DNA of 45,369 nt, taken from positions 1-45,369 of the forward strand of contig DXCC01000028.1 in NCBI GenBank assembly GCA_019116245.1, written 5' to 3'. The translations under genes were made by a program, and so were the position numbers. The stretch comes from Candidatus Tidjanibacter faecipullorum. Its GTDB lineage: Bacteria; Bacteroidota; Bacteroidia; Bacteroidales; Rikenellaceae. A model generated the notes under the pieces. The model was not told the origin of the DNA, made no database searches, and worked only from the letters and a program-made list of their open reading frames with translations. Within the stretch, counting starts at the first letter, position 1; each line of letters begins with the position of its first letter. Below, one piece after another: positions 1-9,341 of this stretch.

Positions 1-656
1 TGATCGAGCCGGAGATGGCCTTCTATGAACTGGAGGATGACATGGATCTGGCCGAGGACTTCCTCAAATACCTGATCCGCTATGCGCTGGACAACTGCAT
101 GGAAGACCTCGAATTCCTCAACAAGATGTACGACAACGAGCTGATCGAGCGGCTGCGGATGGTGGTGAACGAAGATTTCGTGCGCCTCAACTACACGGAA
201 GGCATCGAGATCCTGAAGCAGAGCGGTCAGAAGTTCGAGTTCCCGGTTGACTGGGGATGCGACCTGCAGAGCGAACACGAGCGTTACCTGGTCGAGAAGC
301 ACTTCAAGCGTCCGGTCATCCTCATCAACTACCCGAAGGACATCAAGGCCTTCTACATGAAGCAGAACGACGACGGCAAGACGGTGCGCGCCATGGATGT
401 GCTCTTCCCGAAGATCGGCGAGATCATCGGCGGTTCGGAGCGCGAGGCCGACTACGAGAAACTCGACCGCCGCATCAAGGAGCTGGGCATGAGCATGGAC
501 ACGCTGTGGTGGTACATGGATACCCGCCGGTTCGGTTCGGCGCCGCACAGCGGCTTCGGCCTGGGCTTCGAGCGTCTGCTGCTCTTCGTAACGGGCATGG
601 CCAACATCCGCGACGTGATTCCCTTCCCGCGTACGCCGAAGAATGCCGAGTTCTGA
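1..656 (+). CDS. asnS: Asparaginyl-tRNA synthetase, C-terminal part (5' end outside window)
   Basis: This class II aminoacyl-tRNA synthetase charges tRNA-Asn with asparagine in the cytoplasm. Only the last 217 codons are present; the frame is open from base 3 and enters with I-E-P-E-M-A-F-Y, the stretch that precedes the catalytic helices in AsnRS. Class II motif 3 is clear near the C-terminus ([10 protein letters not shown], followed by [16 protein letters not shown]), the glycine/arginine motif that binds ATP. The ending at IPFPRTP plus a few residues is normal for AsnRS rather than AspRS, which it otherwise resembles. The bacterial protein is usually about 460-470 residues, so about half is missing upstream. 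A hairpin follows the stop codon. Confidence 0.95.
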   Translation, partial: IEPEMAFYELEDDMDLAEDFLKYLIRYALDNCMEDLEFLNKMYDNELIERLRMVVNEDFVRLNYTEGIEILKQSGQKFEFPVDWGCDLQSEHERYLVEKHFKRPVILINYPKDIKAFYMKQNDDGKTVRAMDVLFPKIGEIIGGSEREADYEKLDRRIKELGMSMDTLWWYMDTRRFGSAPHSGFGLGFERLLLFVTGMANIRDVIPFPRTPKNAEF

Positions 657-692
657 TGCTTGCGCCGTCTTCAGTGGCGTAACTCTACGTAT

Positions 693-726
693 GACGGGCG
701 TTTGCAGCTGGCTGTAAACACCCGTC
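693..726 (+). terminator. Hairpin after asnS, probable terminator
   Basis: A 15-bp stem (693-707 with 712-726) closes a CTGG loop, with one C-A mismatch and one G-T pair. It lies 36 bases after the asnS stop and before rpoN. Only a weak T-rich stretch follows, so it is a candidate and not a classic intrinsic terminator. Confidence 0.45.
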
Positions 727-836
727 GTTCGTTTGACGCGCTCCGGTGATAACGGAAACAGGCGTCGATATGCAACAAACCGGTTCGGCCTACCGTTCCA
801 ACAACGAAACATCCACCCAAACGACAGATTCCCCCT

Positions 837-2276
837 ATGGCGGCCATCAACCAGAAACAGGTACTCAAACAGTTACAGAAACTTTCTCCCCAGCAGATCC
901 AGACGGTCAAGCTGCTGGAGTTGCCCACCATGCAGCTCGAACAGCGTGTCCGGCAGGAGATCGAGGAAAATCCCGTGCTCGAGGAGGAGATTACGGACGA
1001 GCATGACAGCAGCGACGACGCCGGCCTGCCCAAGGAGGTGTCGATGGACGAATATCTGCGCGAGGCCGATACCCCTTCCTACAAGTCGTATGTCAACAAC
1101 TACTCGCGTGACGACAAGTCGCGTCAGACCGTGTTGTTCGAGGGGGAGAGTCTGCACGACTACCTGCTGGAGCAGCTCTCCTACCGCGATCTGCCGCAGG
1201 AGCAGGACGAGTTGGCCCGCTATATCATCGGCAACATCGATGAGGACGGCTACCTGCGGATCGACCTGCAGTCGGTGGCCGACGACATCGCCTTCACGTA
1301 CGGCAAGGAGGTTGAACTCCCTGCCCTGGAGCAGGGGTTGCGCATCGTGCAGTCGCTGGAGCCGCCCGGGGTGGGGGCGCGGGACATCCGTGAGTGTCTG
1401 TTGCTGCAGCTCGAACGGATGGAGCCGGCCACCGAGGCGCGGCAGCTGGCCATCCGCATCCTGAAGAGTTGCTTTGCGGAGTTTACCAAGAAGCATTACG
1501 ACAAGATCATGGCCCGGTTCAATCTCTCGCAGGAGCAGTTCCGGGAGGCGATCGACGAGATCCAGCGGCTCTCGCCCAAGCCAGGCAACCTCTACAACGA
1601 AGGGGGCAACATTGCTACGCCCTATGTGGTGCCCGATTTCATTCTCGAGGAGCACGACGGCGAGCAGCACCTCCGGTTGAACACCTGCAATGTGCCCGAG
1701 CTGAAGATCAACCGCAAGTATGCCGATGTGATCCGCCGCATGAGCGGTTCGCCCGAGGGCGAGCAGAGCAAGGAGGAGCGCGAGGCGCTGCAGTTCGTCA
1801 AGAACAAGATCGAGTCGGCCAAGTGGTTCATCTCGGCCATCCGCCAGCGGCAGGATACCCTGCTGCGCACCATGCAGGCCATCTATGACTTGCAGCGCCC
1901 CTATTTCGTCGAGGGGGACGAGAGCAAGTTGCGCCCGATGATCCTGAAGGATATTGCGGATCGGGTCGGACTGGACGTTTCGACCGTCTCGCGGGTGGTG
2001 AACGGCAAGTTCATTCAGACTCCGTTCGGCATCGTGCCGTTGAAGCGCCTCTTTTCGGAAGGCATGCAGACCGACAGCGGTGAAGAGGTGTCGGCCTATG
2101 AGATCAAGAAGATTCTGCTGGACTGCATCAGCCGCGAGGACAAGCGCAATCCGAAGACCGATTCTGAACTGATGGATATTCTCACCAATATGGGTTACCA
2201 CATTGCCCGCCGCACGGTGGCCAAGTACCGCGAGACGTTGGGAATCCCCGTGGCACGTCTGCGCAAGGAGCTGTAG
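837..2276 (+). CDS. rpoN: RNA polymerase sigma-54 factor
   Basis: Sigma-54 directs RNA polymerase to -24/-12 promoters and needs AAA+ activators to open DNA. The 479-aa length is normal. The N-terminus has the glutamine- and leucine-rich activator-interacting region (LSPQQIQTVKLLELP at about 17-31) followed by an acidic stretch. A core-binding domain follows, then a helix-turn-helix (DRVGLDVSTVSRVVNGK, about residues 380-396). The RpoN box that reads the -24 element is intact near the C-terminus (ARRTVAKYRE, about 457-466). The ATG at 837 is chosen because the conserved N-terminal region begins directly after it. No partner activator is encoded in the window. Confidence 0.97.
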   Translation: MAAINQKQVLKQLQKLSPQQIQTVKLLELPTMQLEQRVRQEIEENPVLEEEITDEHDSSDDAGLPKEVSMDEYLREADTPSYKSYVNNYSRDDKSRQTVLFEGESLHDYLLEQLSYRDLPQEQDELARYIIGNIDEDGYLRIDLQSVADDIAFTYGKEVELPALEQGLRIVQSLEPPGVGARDIRECLLLQLERMEPATEARQLAIRILKSCFAEFTKKHYDKIMARFNLSQEQFREAIDEIQRLSPKPGNLYNEGGNIATPYVVPDFILEEHDGEQHLRLNTCNVPELKINRKYADVIRRMSGSPEGEQSKEEREALQFVKNKIESAKWFISAIRQRQDTLLRTMQAIYDLQRPYFVEGDESKLRPMILKDIADRVGLDVSTVSRVVNGKFIQTPFGIVPLKRLFSEGMQTDSGEEVSAYEIKKILLDCISREDKRNPKTDSELMDILTNMGYHIARRTVAKYRETLGIPVARLRKEL

Positions 2277-2295
2277 ACCCTTGGGGGGTGAAACG

Positions 2296-2341
2296 AATCG
2301 TCCGCTGCACGACCGATCATTGCGGTCCGCAGCGGACGATT
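2296..2341. terminator. Shared terminator hairpin between convergent rpoN and kdsC
   Basis: A perfect 13-bp inverted repeat (AATCGTCCGCTGC at 2296-2308 with its complement at 2329-2341) has a second 5-bp stem inside its loop (2311-2315 with 2323-2327). It lies between the ends of two convergent genes, so it probably stops transcription from both sides. Confidence 0.6.
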
Positions 2342-2363
2342 GTGTTTTGCGGTGAGGGGACGG

Positions 2364-2906
2364 TCAGTTGGTGGTGATGCCACCGTCGTGGATGCCCTTG
2401 AGGGAGAGCCCCCATTTGCCCTGGGCGCGGAGGGTCTGTTCGATGATGTCGCGCACGCAGCCCTTGCCGCCGCCGAATTCGGAGACGTAGCGGGCTGCTT
2501 CGATTGCCTCGCTGGCCGCATCGGCCGGGCAGACGGGAATGCCTACCGCCCGCATGCACTCCACGTCGGGCAGGTCGTCGCCCATGAAAATCACGTTGGC
2601 GGGGTCCAGTCTGTGGCGGGTGAAGATCTCCTGCAGTACGGCGATCTTGTCCGAGACGTGCAGATGGCATTCGGTGACGTTGAGGTAGCGGAAGCGGCTC
2701 TCGAGCGTTTTGCCCCGGCCGCCGGTGATGACGAAGATCTTGTAGCCCTGTTTCAGCGCATAGCTGACGGCATAGGCATCTTTGGCATTATAGGCCCGCA
2801 GGTAGTCGTTGTCGGGCAGCGGAATGAAGGTGCCGTCGGTGAATACGCCGTCGATGTCGAAGATGAAGGCTTCGACCCGGGCTATGTCTTCTTTGAAGTT
2901 TCCCAT
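2364..2906 (-). CDS. kdsC: 3-deoxy-D-manno-octulosonate 8-phosphate phosphatase (KdsC-type HAD hydrolase)
   Basis: The enzyme removes phosphate from KDO-8-phosphate, giving KDO for the lipopolysaccharide inner core. The 180-aa single-domain size fits KdsC (about 170-190 aa, no cap domain). HAD motif I is FDIDGVFTDG, with nucleophile and acid at D17 and D19; the VITGGRG segment is motif II, and GDDLPDVECM holds the motif IV aspartates. The GVFTDG stretch is typical of KdsC within HAD class C0. Its start overlaps the end of the upstream DUF2520 gene by 25 bases, so the two are translationally coupled, and it is the last gene of the dnaB-kdsC run. A YrbI-like phosphatase for a related sugar is the main alternative. 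Confidence 0.9.
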   Translation of the reverse strand: MGNFKEDIARVEAFIFDIDGVFTDGTFIPLPDNDYLRAYNAKDAYAVSYALKQGYKIFVITGGRGKTLESRFRYLNVTECHLHVSDKIAVLQEIFTRHRLDPANVIFMGDDLPDVECMRAVGIPVCPADAASEAIEAARYVSEFGGGKGCVRDIIEQTLRAQGKWGLSLKGIHDGGITTN

Positions 2907-3664
2907 ATGCTGTTGCTTAAAAGTTGATATATCGCGGTGTAGACCGGATCCTGTTCGCCGGCCAGCAGGGCCAGGTGGCGCCGGAGCGTTACCTCGTCGT
3001 GACGTGCGGCCGGGCCGGTCTGTACGGTGGCCGGATCGGCGACCGCGAGGGCCTTGTCGAGCGTCTCGCGGATCAGCGGATGGAGCAGACAGGCGTCGAT
3101 GTCCGCCTCCTTGAGCAGGTGTGTGGCCCGGGCGAGGAGGTGGTTGGTGAAGTTGCAGGCAAAAACCGCGGCCACGTGGATGCGGTTGCGCAGGGCGCTG
3201 TCGGCGGGGACGACCCGTTCCGAAAGGGAGGCAGCTGCCGTCTCAATGCGCTGCCGGGCCACCTCGTCGGTGGCCTCGATGAGCAGGGGAAGCGACCGGA
3301 AATCGATCGCGCGTCCGGCCGAGAAGGTCTGCAGGGGGTAGAGTACGCCCCGGTGGCGGGTCGGGCAGCGGAGGGCGTCGAGGCCCAGACCGCCGGCCGT
3401 ATGGGCCACGACGGAGGTGGCGGGCGCTGCCAGCCGGGCGGAGAGTTCGCCGACGGCGCCGTCACTGACGGCCATCAGGTAGAGGTCGGCGGGCGAGACC
3501 GCCTCGGGGGTCGGTACATGGGCAGCGCCGTATCGGTCGGCCAGCGCACTTCCCCGTTCGGCATTGCGGGCGCAGATTTCCTGCAGGCGGAGGCCGGCGG
3601 TCGATGCAATGGCCCGGGCGAATGCTGCGGCTACGTTGCCGCTACCTATGATCGTCACTTTCAT
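2882..3664 (-). CDS. Rossmann-like and DUF2520 domain-containing protein
   Basis: This 260-aa protein has an N-terminal Rossmann-like nucleotide-binding domain (MKVTIIGSGNVAAAFARAI, glycine motif at about 7-12) and a C-terminal helical DUF2520 domain with the conserved run ACNFTNHLLARA, plus HPLIRETLDKAL. The build resembles NADP-dependent reductases such as pyrroline-5-carboxylate reductase or ketopantoate reductase, but the substrate is not known for this family. It overlaps yihY upstream by 23 bases and kdsC downstream by 25 bases. A gene of this type next to kdsC is, from memory, a common arrangement in Bacteroidetes. A metabolic oxidoreductase role is inferred from the fold only. Confidence 0.85.
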   Translation of the reverse strand: MKVTIIGSGNVAAAFARAIASTAGLRLQEICARNAERGSALADRYGAAHVPTPEAVSPADLYLMAVSDGAVGELSARLAAPATSVVAHTAGGLGLDALRCPTRHRGVLYPLQTFSAGRAIDFRSLPLLIEATDEVARQRIETAAASLSERVVPADSALRNRIHVAAVFACNFTNHLLARATHLLKEADIDACLLHPLIRETLDKALAVADPATVQTGPAARHDEVTLRRHLALLAGEQDPVYTAIYQLLSNSIWETSKKT

Positions 3665-4985
3665 TGAGCAGGTCGGTCAGCAGGATGTTGTCGTTCGAGG
3701 CGGCCATGTGGGCTGCCATGCTATCGAGACGCTCCGATGCCACGCGCAGGTAGTGGTTGTCGGCCTGGCCGTGCACGGTGGTGCCGATGTGTTCGGTGAG
3801 GGTGATGACATCGCAGAGGGTCATGCCGTGAATGCCATAAGGGGGCACGTAATGTTTCGTTTTCTGATTTTTGTCATTATCCCTGGGTATAACAACTATG
3901 ATCTTTGCCTTTTCGAGCGTATAGGTAGCGTCGCGCACCAGACGCACCGATAGTCGGAGCGTGTGAGCGATGTCGGTGGCCGAGATGCCCTCCTGGTTGT
4001 TCCGGTAGCTGCGCATGATGACCAGCAGGGTGGCCACCATCACCTTGCGGCGGTTGTCGGTGCAGATGGTATGTGCGTCCTGCTCCTGCATGAAACTGTT
4101 TACGTTCTGGAAAGCAAACGACAGCTCGGCGCCGAACAGAATGATCTGCCAGCTGACCTGGATCCAGAACAGGAAGAGCGGAATGGCCGCGAAACTGCCA
4201 TAGATGATGTTGTAGGAGGAGACGCTGTTCTGCAGGTAGACATAGAACATCTGGAAGGCCGAGAAGGCGATGGCGGCGAAGAGGGCCGCCTGTGCGGCAT
4301 AGCCGACATTGACTTTTGTATTGGGAATCAACTTGTAGGCGGCAGCCAGAATCAGCCAGATGAGGGCGAAGGAGATGACCCAGTAGAGCACGCCGTCCGA
4401 GAAGGGGATGTGGGTGGCCAGCAGATGGCGGACATAGGAGAGCAGAATGATCAGCAGGGTGACCAAGAGCGGCAGGATGAAGATCACGGCCGTGTAGGTG
4501 CTGGCCTTCCGGGTGAGGCTGCGTGACTGCTTCACCTCCCAGATGGCATTGAAGGCGCTCTCGACGTTGTTGAAGACGCTGGCGGCTGCCCACACCAGCA
4601 CGACCATACCCGTGATGGCCACCAGTCCGCCGCTGGTGCGCATCAGTACGTTGTTGATGAAGGTGAAGACGTTGGCAATCAGGGCTTCACTCTGCGGAAA
4701 ACGGTCGTAGAGGTACTCTTCGAGCGTATGCTCGAAGCCGAATCCCTTGATGATGCCAAAACCGAGCGCCAGGAAGGGGACCAGCGACATGAGCGTGTAG
4801 AAGGTCAGTGCGGCGGAGTGGACCACCGTGTTGTGCTGACGCACGCCCTGAGCCGTGTAGAGGATCAGCCGCAGCTGGCGCACGAACCACCACTGCTTGC
4901 GCGAGTCGTACTCGTCGGGGGTCCTGAGCCACACCTCGCCGCTGATGAAATCCTGTATCTTTTTGAAAAACGCCTTTGCTTTCAC
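3642..4985 (-). CDS. YihY/BrkB family inner membrane protein
   Basis: This 447-aa integral membrane protein belongs to the YihY/BrkB family, once labelled ribonuclease BN, a label since assigned to a different gene. About six hydrophobic helices lie between residues about 45 and 290, with family features HSAALTFYTLMSLVPFLAL and the stretch IYGSFAAIPLFLFWIQVSW. The C-terminal 130 residues or so are soluble and look like a winged helix (HTLRLSVRLVRDATYTLEKAK), an extension seen in many Bacteroidetes members. The molecular function is not established. It sits 40 bases after the methyltransferase gene and overlaps the DUF2520 gene. Confidence 0.88.
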   Translation of the reverse strand: MKAKAFFKKIQDFISGEVWLRTPDEYDSRKQWWFVRQLRLILYTAQGVRQHNTVVHSAALTFYTLMSLVPFLALGFGIIKGFGFEHTLEEYLYDRFPQSEALIANVFTFINNVLMRTSGGLVAITGMVVLVWAAASVFNNVESAFNAIWEVKQSRSLTRKASTYTAVIFILPLLVTLLIILLSYVRHLLATHIPFSDGVLYWVISFALIWLILAAAYKLIPNTKVNVGYAAQAALFAAIAFSAFQMFYVYLQNSVSSYNIIYGSFAAIPLFLFWIQVSWQIILFGAELSFAFQNVNSFMQEQDAHTICTDNRRKVMVATLLVIMRSYRNNQEGISATDIAHTLRLSVRLVRDATYTLEKAKIIVVIPRDNDKNQKTKHYVPPYGIHGMTLCDVITLTEHIGTTVHGQADNHYLRVASERLDSMAAHMAASNDNILLTDLLNESDDHR

Positions 4986-5025
4986 GGAAGGATGCGTGTT
5001 GCGGGACCGGTGCGGTCCCCGTTTC

Positions 5026-6222
5026 TTACAAAGTTATCGTTTTTAATTCGATTGCCCAAAGCGTGTCGCCGATTCCGGTGAAGGCCAGGCAGACTTCGCC
5101 GCCCTCCCGGATGCCGAGGCGGCGGGCCAGGGCGGCGGCTCCGAGCGGACAGCGGTGGAGGTGGAGTTCGGCCGAGCGGATGCCCCGTTCGCGCAGGGAG
5201 CGTTTGAGCCGGGCGGGGTCGAACCGTTCGCAGGAGCGGATCTCGAAAAGTCGTCCCAGCGGCGGCCGGTCGGGCAGCCGGTTGAGAAACAGGTAGCCGT
5301 CGTCCGGGGCGGCAAAGGCGTCGGGCAGCGCAGTGGCCGCATAGCGCTCCGTCGTGCGGGTCTTGCGCAGCGCCACGTCGGGCATGAGTAGGTAGCGGTA
5401 GGGGGGCTCAAAGGGACCGACGGGCCGGTCGGGTGGGGTCTCCCCGGTTGCGAACCAGGCCTCGCCCCGGTCGAGCACGGTGACCCCGACGGCAGGGACG
5501 GTCACCGCATCGCCCGTTTCGACGAGCAGTTCCTTGCACTCGCCGTGCTGCGAGATGGCCCGCACACGACTGCGGTCGCCGAAGATGCGGAACGCCTCGG
5601 CTACGTCGAACAGCGGCGAAAGTTTGACGGCAATGCGGGGCGTCAGCCGGCGCAGCAGCGGCAACAGGGCCCGGATGTCGGGTCGGCACTCCTCCAGCAG
5701 CACCAGTTTGCGTCCCGTGTCGCTGCGCCGGTCGGGATCGGCATAGATCAGGTCGGCGGTGCGCCCCTCGGCGGCAAACCGTTGCAGAAAGACTTCGGCC
5801 GTGTCGTTGACGACCGTGATGTTCGTTGCCCCCATGCGGGCGAAGTTGATGCGGGCCGTTTCGGCCACGACGGCGTCGCGCTCGATGGAGATCACCTCCC
5901 CGAATGCCTTGGAAAGAGCCAGCGTATCGACGCCCAGTCCGCAGGTGAGGTCGATGCAGCGGTTGCCCGACCAGGTCTTGCAGGCGGCTGCGGCCTCGCT
6001 GCTGGCCTGTTCGAAGGCCAGCGAGGGGATGATGGCTCGGGCGGCAAAGTAGGTGGGCAGCTTGCGCCGGGCGCGTTGCAGGTATTTGACCTGCGTGGCG
6101 ACCAGCGCCGCATGGGGCAGCCGTTTGTCGAGGGCGATGGCGTTCGGGTCGCGTTCGAGGTTGGCATCGACGGCGTCGCGCAGGGCGGGGGTGTCGAGCA
6201 GGCGGATCTCTTCGAGTGTCAT
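5026..6222 (-). CDS. PG_1098-like class I SAM-dependent methyltransferase with THUMP-like domain
   Basis: The 398-aa protein has a class I methyltransferase core: motif I DLTCGLGVDT (91-100) for SAM binding, an acidic residue after the second strand (SIERD), and a catalytic-type motif IYADPDRR (about 159-166). The C-terminal third matches the ferredoxin-like plus THUMP-like arrangement known from Porphyromonas gingivalis PG_1098. THUMP domains bind tRNA or rRNA, so an RNA base is the likely substrate, but none has been assigned as far as I know. The ATG at 6222 overlaps the comEC stop codon in the sequence ATGA, showing translational coupling. Confidence 0.87.
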   Translation of the reverse strand: MTLEEIRLLDTPALRDAVDANLERDPNAIALDKRLPHAALVATQVKYLQRARRKLPTYFAARAIIPSLAFEQASSEAAAACKTWSGNRCIDLTCGLGVDTLALSKAFGEVISIERDAVVAETARINFARMGATNITVVNDTAEVFLQRFAAEGRTADLIYADPDRRSDTGRKLVLLEECRPDIRALLPLLRRLTPRIAVKLSPLFDVAEAFRIFGDRSRVRAISQHGECKELLVETGDAVTVPAVGVTVLDRGEAWFATGETPPDRPVGPFEPPYRYLLMPDVALRKTRTTERYAATALPDAFAAPDDGYLFLNRLPDRPPLGRLFEIRSCERFDPARLKRSLRERGIRSAELHLHRCPLGAAALARRLGIREGGEVCLAFTGIGDTLWAIELKTITL

Positions 6223-7766
6223 GGCATCGGAATTTTATCCGCCGGCGGCACAGTGCGGCGGGCGGAGGTTCGGGAGGTGCGGTAGCGGCGGAGCAGCAGC
6301 CAGAGCAGCATCGGCAGCAGGTAGGCGAGCAGCGCCTCCGCCGGGGAGAGCCGGAGCGGCAGCGAGGCCCAGCTTTGGGCAGCCGCCGTGGCGATCAGGT
6401 CGTTCTGCAGACCGGCTGTGGCGCCGATGAGGGTGGAGAAAAAGCCGTTCAGTGCGGGCAGCGGCGCGAGGATCCACACCAGCGAGGCCAGCACGGTGAC
6501 GTTGGCCGTCAGGATGAGCAGCGGGTTGATGACCAGGCCGATCAGCGGGATGCGGCCGAAGTGGCAGGAGACCAGCGGCAGGGTGGCGAGGGTGGCGGCC
6601 AGTCCGACCAAGAAAAGGCTCCAGCAGGCGTTGGCGGCCCGGAAACGGCTGCGCACGGCACCGTAGAGCGGACGGTAGAGCAGGAAGATGCCCACCACGG
6701 CGGCAAACGAGAGCTGGAAGCTGACGTCGAACAGGTAGTTGGGCCACACGAGCAGCATGATGGAAGCGGTGGCGCAGAGCAGGTTGAGGCTCGACCGGCT
6801 TTGCGAAGCGGCCAGGGCAAGCTGTACGCCGGAGAACATGGTGGCAGCCCGCACGACCGACGGCGAGAGGCCGGTCAGCGCGGCATAGCCCCAGATGGCG
6901 GGCAGTGCGAGCAGATTGCGCAGCAGGTGGCCGCCGCGCAGGGCGGCCAGCGGCCACAGCAGCAGGTTGACCAGCAGGGCGACGATGCCCACGTGCAGTC
7001 CCGATACGGCCAGCAGGTGCGAGGTGCCCGTCGCTCCGTAGCGGTCGCGCAGGGAGGCATCGATGGCGTTCCGGTCGCCGGTGGTCATGGCGGCGGCCGT
7101 GGCAAAGGCGTCGGGACGCAGGTGCAGGCGGGCGAGCCGTTCGGTGGCCGTCCGTTGGAGCAGCGAGGCGCGGGCGCGGAGCGTGAGGCGGTGGTCGGGC
7201 AGGCGCAACACGGTCTGGCGGGCATTGACCCACAGGGCGGCTCCGTAGCCGCGCCGTTGCATCAGCCGGGCATAGGAGGCATAGGCGCCGCTGCCGAGAT
7301 CGCTGGCCCGGCCGGTGACGATCAGCCGTTCGCCGGCCGTGACGGTATGGCTCGTGTCGATGCGCAGGAGCACCTTTTCGCCCGACTGCTGCCAGCGGAC
7401 CGTATCGCCCTCCACGGGACGGAAGGCATCGATGCGGGCGGTCGTGCGCAGCCAGCGGCCCGTGGAAACGGGCGCTTCGGCCACCTCGAGGGTCAGCATG
7501 AGTTCCCGGTTGCGGGGCAGGTTCGAGCGGGGCCGGGTGGCGCAGGTCATGGCGGCGGCCACGCAGAAAAGGGCGGCATAGGTGCAGAGGGTGGCTGCCG
7601 TGTCGTGTCGGCGGCACAGGATCATGGCGCCCAGCAGGAGAAGGGAGACTACGACGGCCGTCCGGAGGGAGAGTGCGGGGAGGGCGTCGGCCGCAAGAAT
7701 GCCGGCGACGATGGCGGGGAGGATCTTCGCAAACGGAGCAGGCGGTATGGGACGGGCGGCGTGCAA
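6219..7766 (-). CDS. comEC: ComEC/Rec2-type DNA uptake channel, short form
   Basis: ComEC carries single-stranded DNA across the inner membrane in natural transformation. The 515-aa protein has N-terminal membrane helices and a soluble OB-like region (about 90-200). The competence domain follows, with its signatures TSHLLAVSGLHVGI, TGLSPSVVRAATMFSGV and YLFDVSFQLSFAAVVGI and multiple membrane helices to the C-terminus. The metallo-beta-lactamase nuclease domain found at the C-terminus of long ComEC proteins is absent, which is frequent in Bacteroidetes. It starts 26 bases after comM and overlaps the next gene by four bases. Whether the host is transformable cannot be told from sequence. Confidence 0.92.
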   Translation of the reverse strand: MHAARPIPPAPFAKILPAIVAGILAADALPALSLRTAVVVSLLLLGAMILCRRHDTAATLCTYAALFCVAAAMTCATRPRSNLPRNRELMLTLEVAEAPVSTGRWLRTTARIDAFRPVEGDTVRWQQSGEKVLLRIDTSHTVTAGERLIVTGRASDLGSGAYASYARLMQRRGYGAALWVNARQTVLRLPDHRLTLRARASLLQRTATERLARLHLRPDAFATAAAMTTGDRNAIDASLRDRYGATGTSHLLAVSGLHVGIVALLVNLLLWPLAALRGGHLLRNLLALPAIWGYAALTGLSPSVVRAATMFSGVQLALAASQSRSSLNLLCATASIMLLVWPNYLFDVSFQLSFAAVVGIFLLYRPLYGAVRSRFRAANACWSLFLVGLAATLATLPLVSCHFGRIPLIGLVINPLLILTANVTVLASLVWILAPLPALNGFFSTLIGATAGLQNDLIATAAAQSWASLPLRLSPAEALLAYLLPMLLWLLLRRYRTSRTSARRTVPPADKIPMP

Positions 7767-7792
7767 GGCGGATGGGGTGAACGGGTGGCGGG

Positions 7793-9328
7793 CTATTTGC
7801 CCCAGCTTTCGCGGTCGAGGCTGCGGTAGTTGATCGCTTCGGCTACGTGGGCGGGCCGGATGTCTTCGTCGCCCGCCAGGTCGGCGATGGTGCGGGCCAC
7901 CTTGACGATGCGGTCGTAGGCGCGGGCCGAGAGGTTGAGCCGTTCCATGGCCCGCGAGAGCATGGCGTTGCAGGCATCGTCGAGGCGGCAGAAGCGGCGC
8001 AGCATGGCGGCATTCATCATGGCGTTCGTGAGGATGCCTTCGATGTCGGCAAACCGTTCGGCCTGGCGGGCGCGGGCGGCAATGACCCGTCGGCGGATGT
8101 CGGCCGACCGTTCGCGGGGCACATCGTCGGCGATCTCCTCAAAGGGAACGGGCGTGACCTCGACGTGGAGGTCGATGCGGTCGAGCAGCGGGCCCGAGAT
8201 GCGGTTGAGGTAGCGGAACACGGCGCCCGCGCTGCACACGCACTCCTTGGTGGGGTGGTTGTAGTAGCCGCACGGGCAGGGGTTCATGGCGGCCACCAGC
8301 ATGAAGTTGGCCGGGTATTCGATCGAGTATTTGGCGCGCGAGACGGTCACTTTCTTGTCCTCGAGCGGCTGGCGCAGAATTTCGAGCACGCTCCGTCCGA
8401 ATTCGGGCAGCTCGTCGAGGAAGAGGATGCCGTTGTGGGCGAGCGAGATCTCGCCCGGCTGCGGATTCGAGCCGCCGCCGATCAGCGCCACCTGCGAGGC
8501 GAGGTGATGGGGTGCGCGGAACGGGCGCCGCGTGAGCAGTCCTCGCTCGCTGCCGATCTTGCCGGCCACGGAGTGGATCTTGGTCGTCTCGAGCGATTCG
8601 GCCACGGTCATGGGGGGCATGATGGAGGGCATCCGCCGGGCCAGCATCGTCTTGCCCGAACCGGGCGAACCGATCATCAGCACATTGTGGCCTCCGGCAG
8701 CCGCCACCTCGAGGGCCCGCTTGACCTGCAGCTGTCCCTTGACGTCGGCAAAATCCTCCTCGTAGGGGTTGTCGCTCTCCGTCTGTGCGGCGGGGGCGTT
8801 GTGGTACGGTTCGATGGCCGTCTGGCCGTTGAGAAAGCCGACCACCCCGGCGAGGGTGTCGGCGGCGATCACCTCCAGTCCCTCCACCACGGCGGCCTCC
8901 GGCGCATTCTCCCGGGGCAGAATGAAGCCCCGGAAACCCGCTTCGCGGGCGCGGACGGCAATGGGCAGGGCGCCCCGGATGGGACGGATCGTGCCGTCGA
9001 GCGAAAGTTCGCCCATGATCAGGTAACTGCCTGTCCGTTCGGACGACACCTGCTCCGTGGCCGCCAGAATGGCCGTGGCAATGGTCAGGTCGAGGGCCGA
9101 TCCCTCCTTGCGGATATCGGCCGGGGCCAGATTGACGACCACCTTCTTGCCGGGCATGTGCAGTCCGCTGTTGTCGAAGGCCGAGCGGATGCGCTCCTGG
9201 CTTTCGCGCACGGCATTGTCGGGCAGGCCCACGAGGAACATGCCCAGTCCGGGCGTGATGTTGGCTTCGGCTTCGACGATCAGGGCGTCGATGCCGATCA
9301 GGGTGGCAGCGTAGGTGCGGGTGAACAT
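7793..9328 (-). CDS. comM: YifB/ComM family magnesium-chelatase-like AAA+ ATPase
   Basis: ComM-type proteins are hexameric helicases that drive branch migration while transformed DNA is integrated. The 511-aa protein shows the family order: an N-terminal Lon-like S5 fold domain (about 1-175), then the Mg-chelatase AAA+ module with Walker A GSPGSGKT (220-227) and a Walker B region ILFLDELPEF, a cysteine-rich insert (PCPCGYYNHP, then ECVCS) typical of YifB, and the C-terminal helical domain with YRSLDRE at the end. It lies 13 bases downstream of dnaB and 26 bases upstream of comEC, which supports a DNA-processing role over a metabolic chelatase. Confidence 0.92.
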   Translation of the reverse strand: MFTRTYAATLIGIDALIVEAEANITPGLGMFLVGLPDNAVRESQERIRSAFDNSGLHMPGKKVVVNLAPADIRKEGSALDLTIATAILAATEQVSSERTGSYLIMGELSLDGTIRPIRGALPIAVRAREAGFRGFILPRENAPEAAVVEGLEVIAADTLAGVVGFLNGQTAIEPYHNAPAAQTESDNPYEEDFADVKGQLQVKRALEVAAAGGHNVLMIGSPGSGKTMLARRMPSIMPPMTVAESLETTKIHSVAGKIGSERGLLTRRPFRAPHHLASQVALIGGGSNPQPGEISLAHNGILFLDELPEFGRSVLEILRQPLEDKKVTVSRAKYSIEYPANFMLVAAMNPCPCGYYNHPTKECVCSAGAVFRYLNRISGPLLDRIDLHVEVTPVPFEEIADDVPRERSADIRRRVIAARARQAERFADIEGILTNAMMNAAMLRRFCRLDDACNAMLSRAMERLNLSARAYDRIVKVARTIADLAGDEDIRPAHVAEAINYRSLDRESWGK

Positions 9329-9341
9329 GGGCGTAACGGGT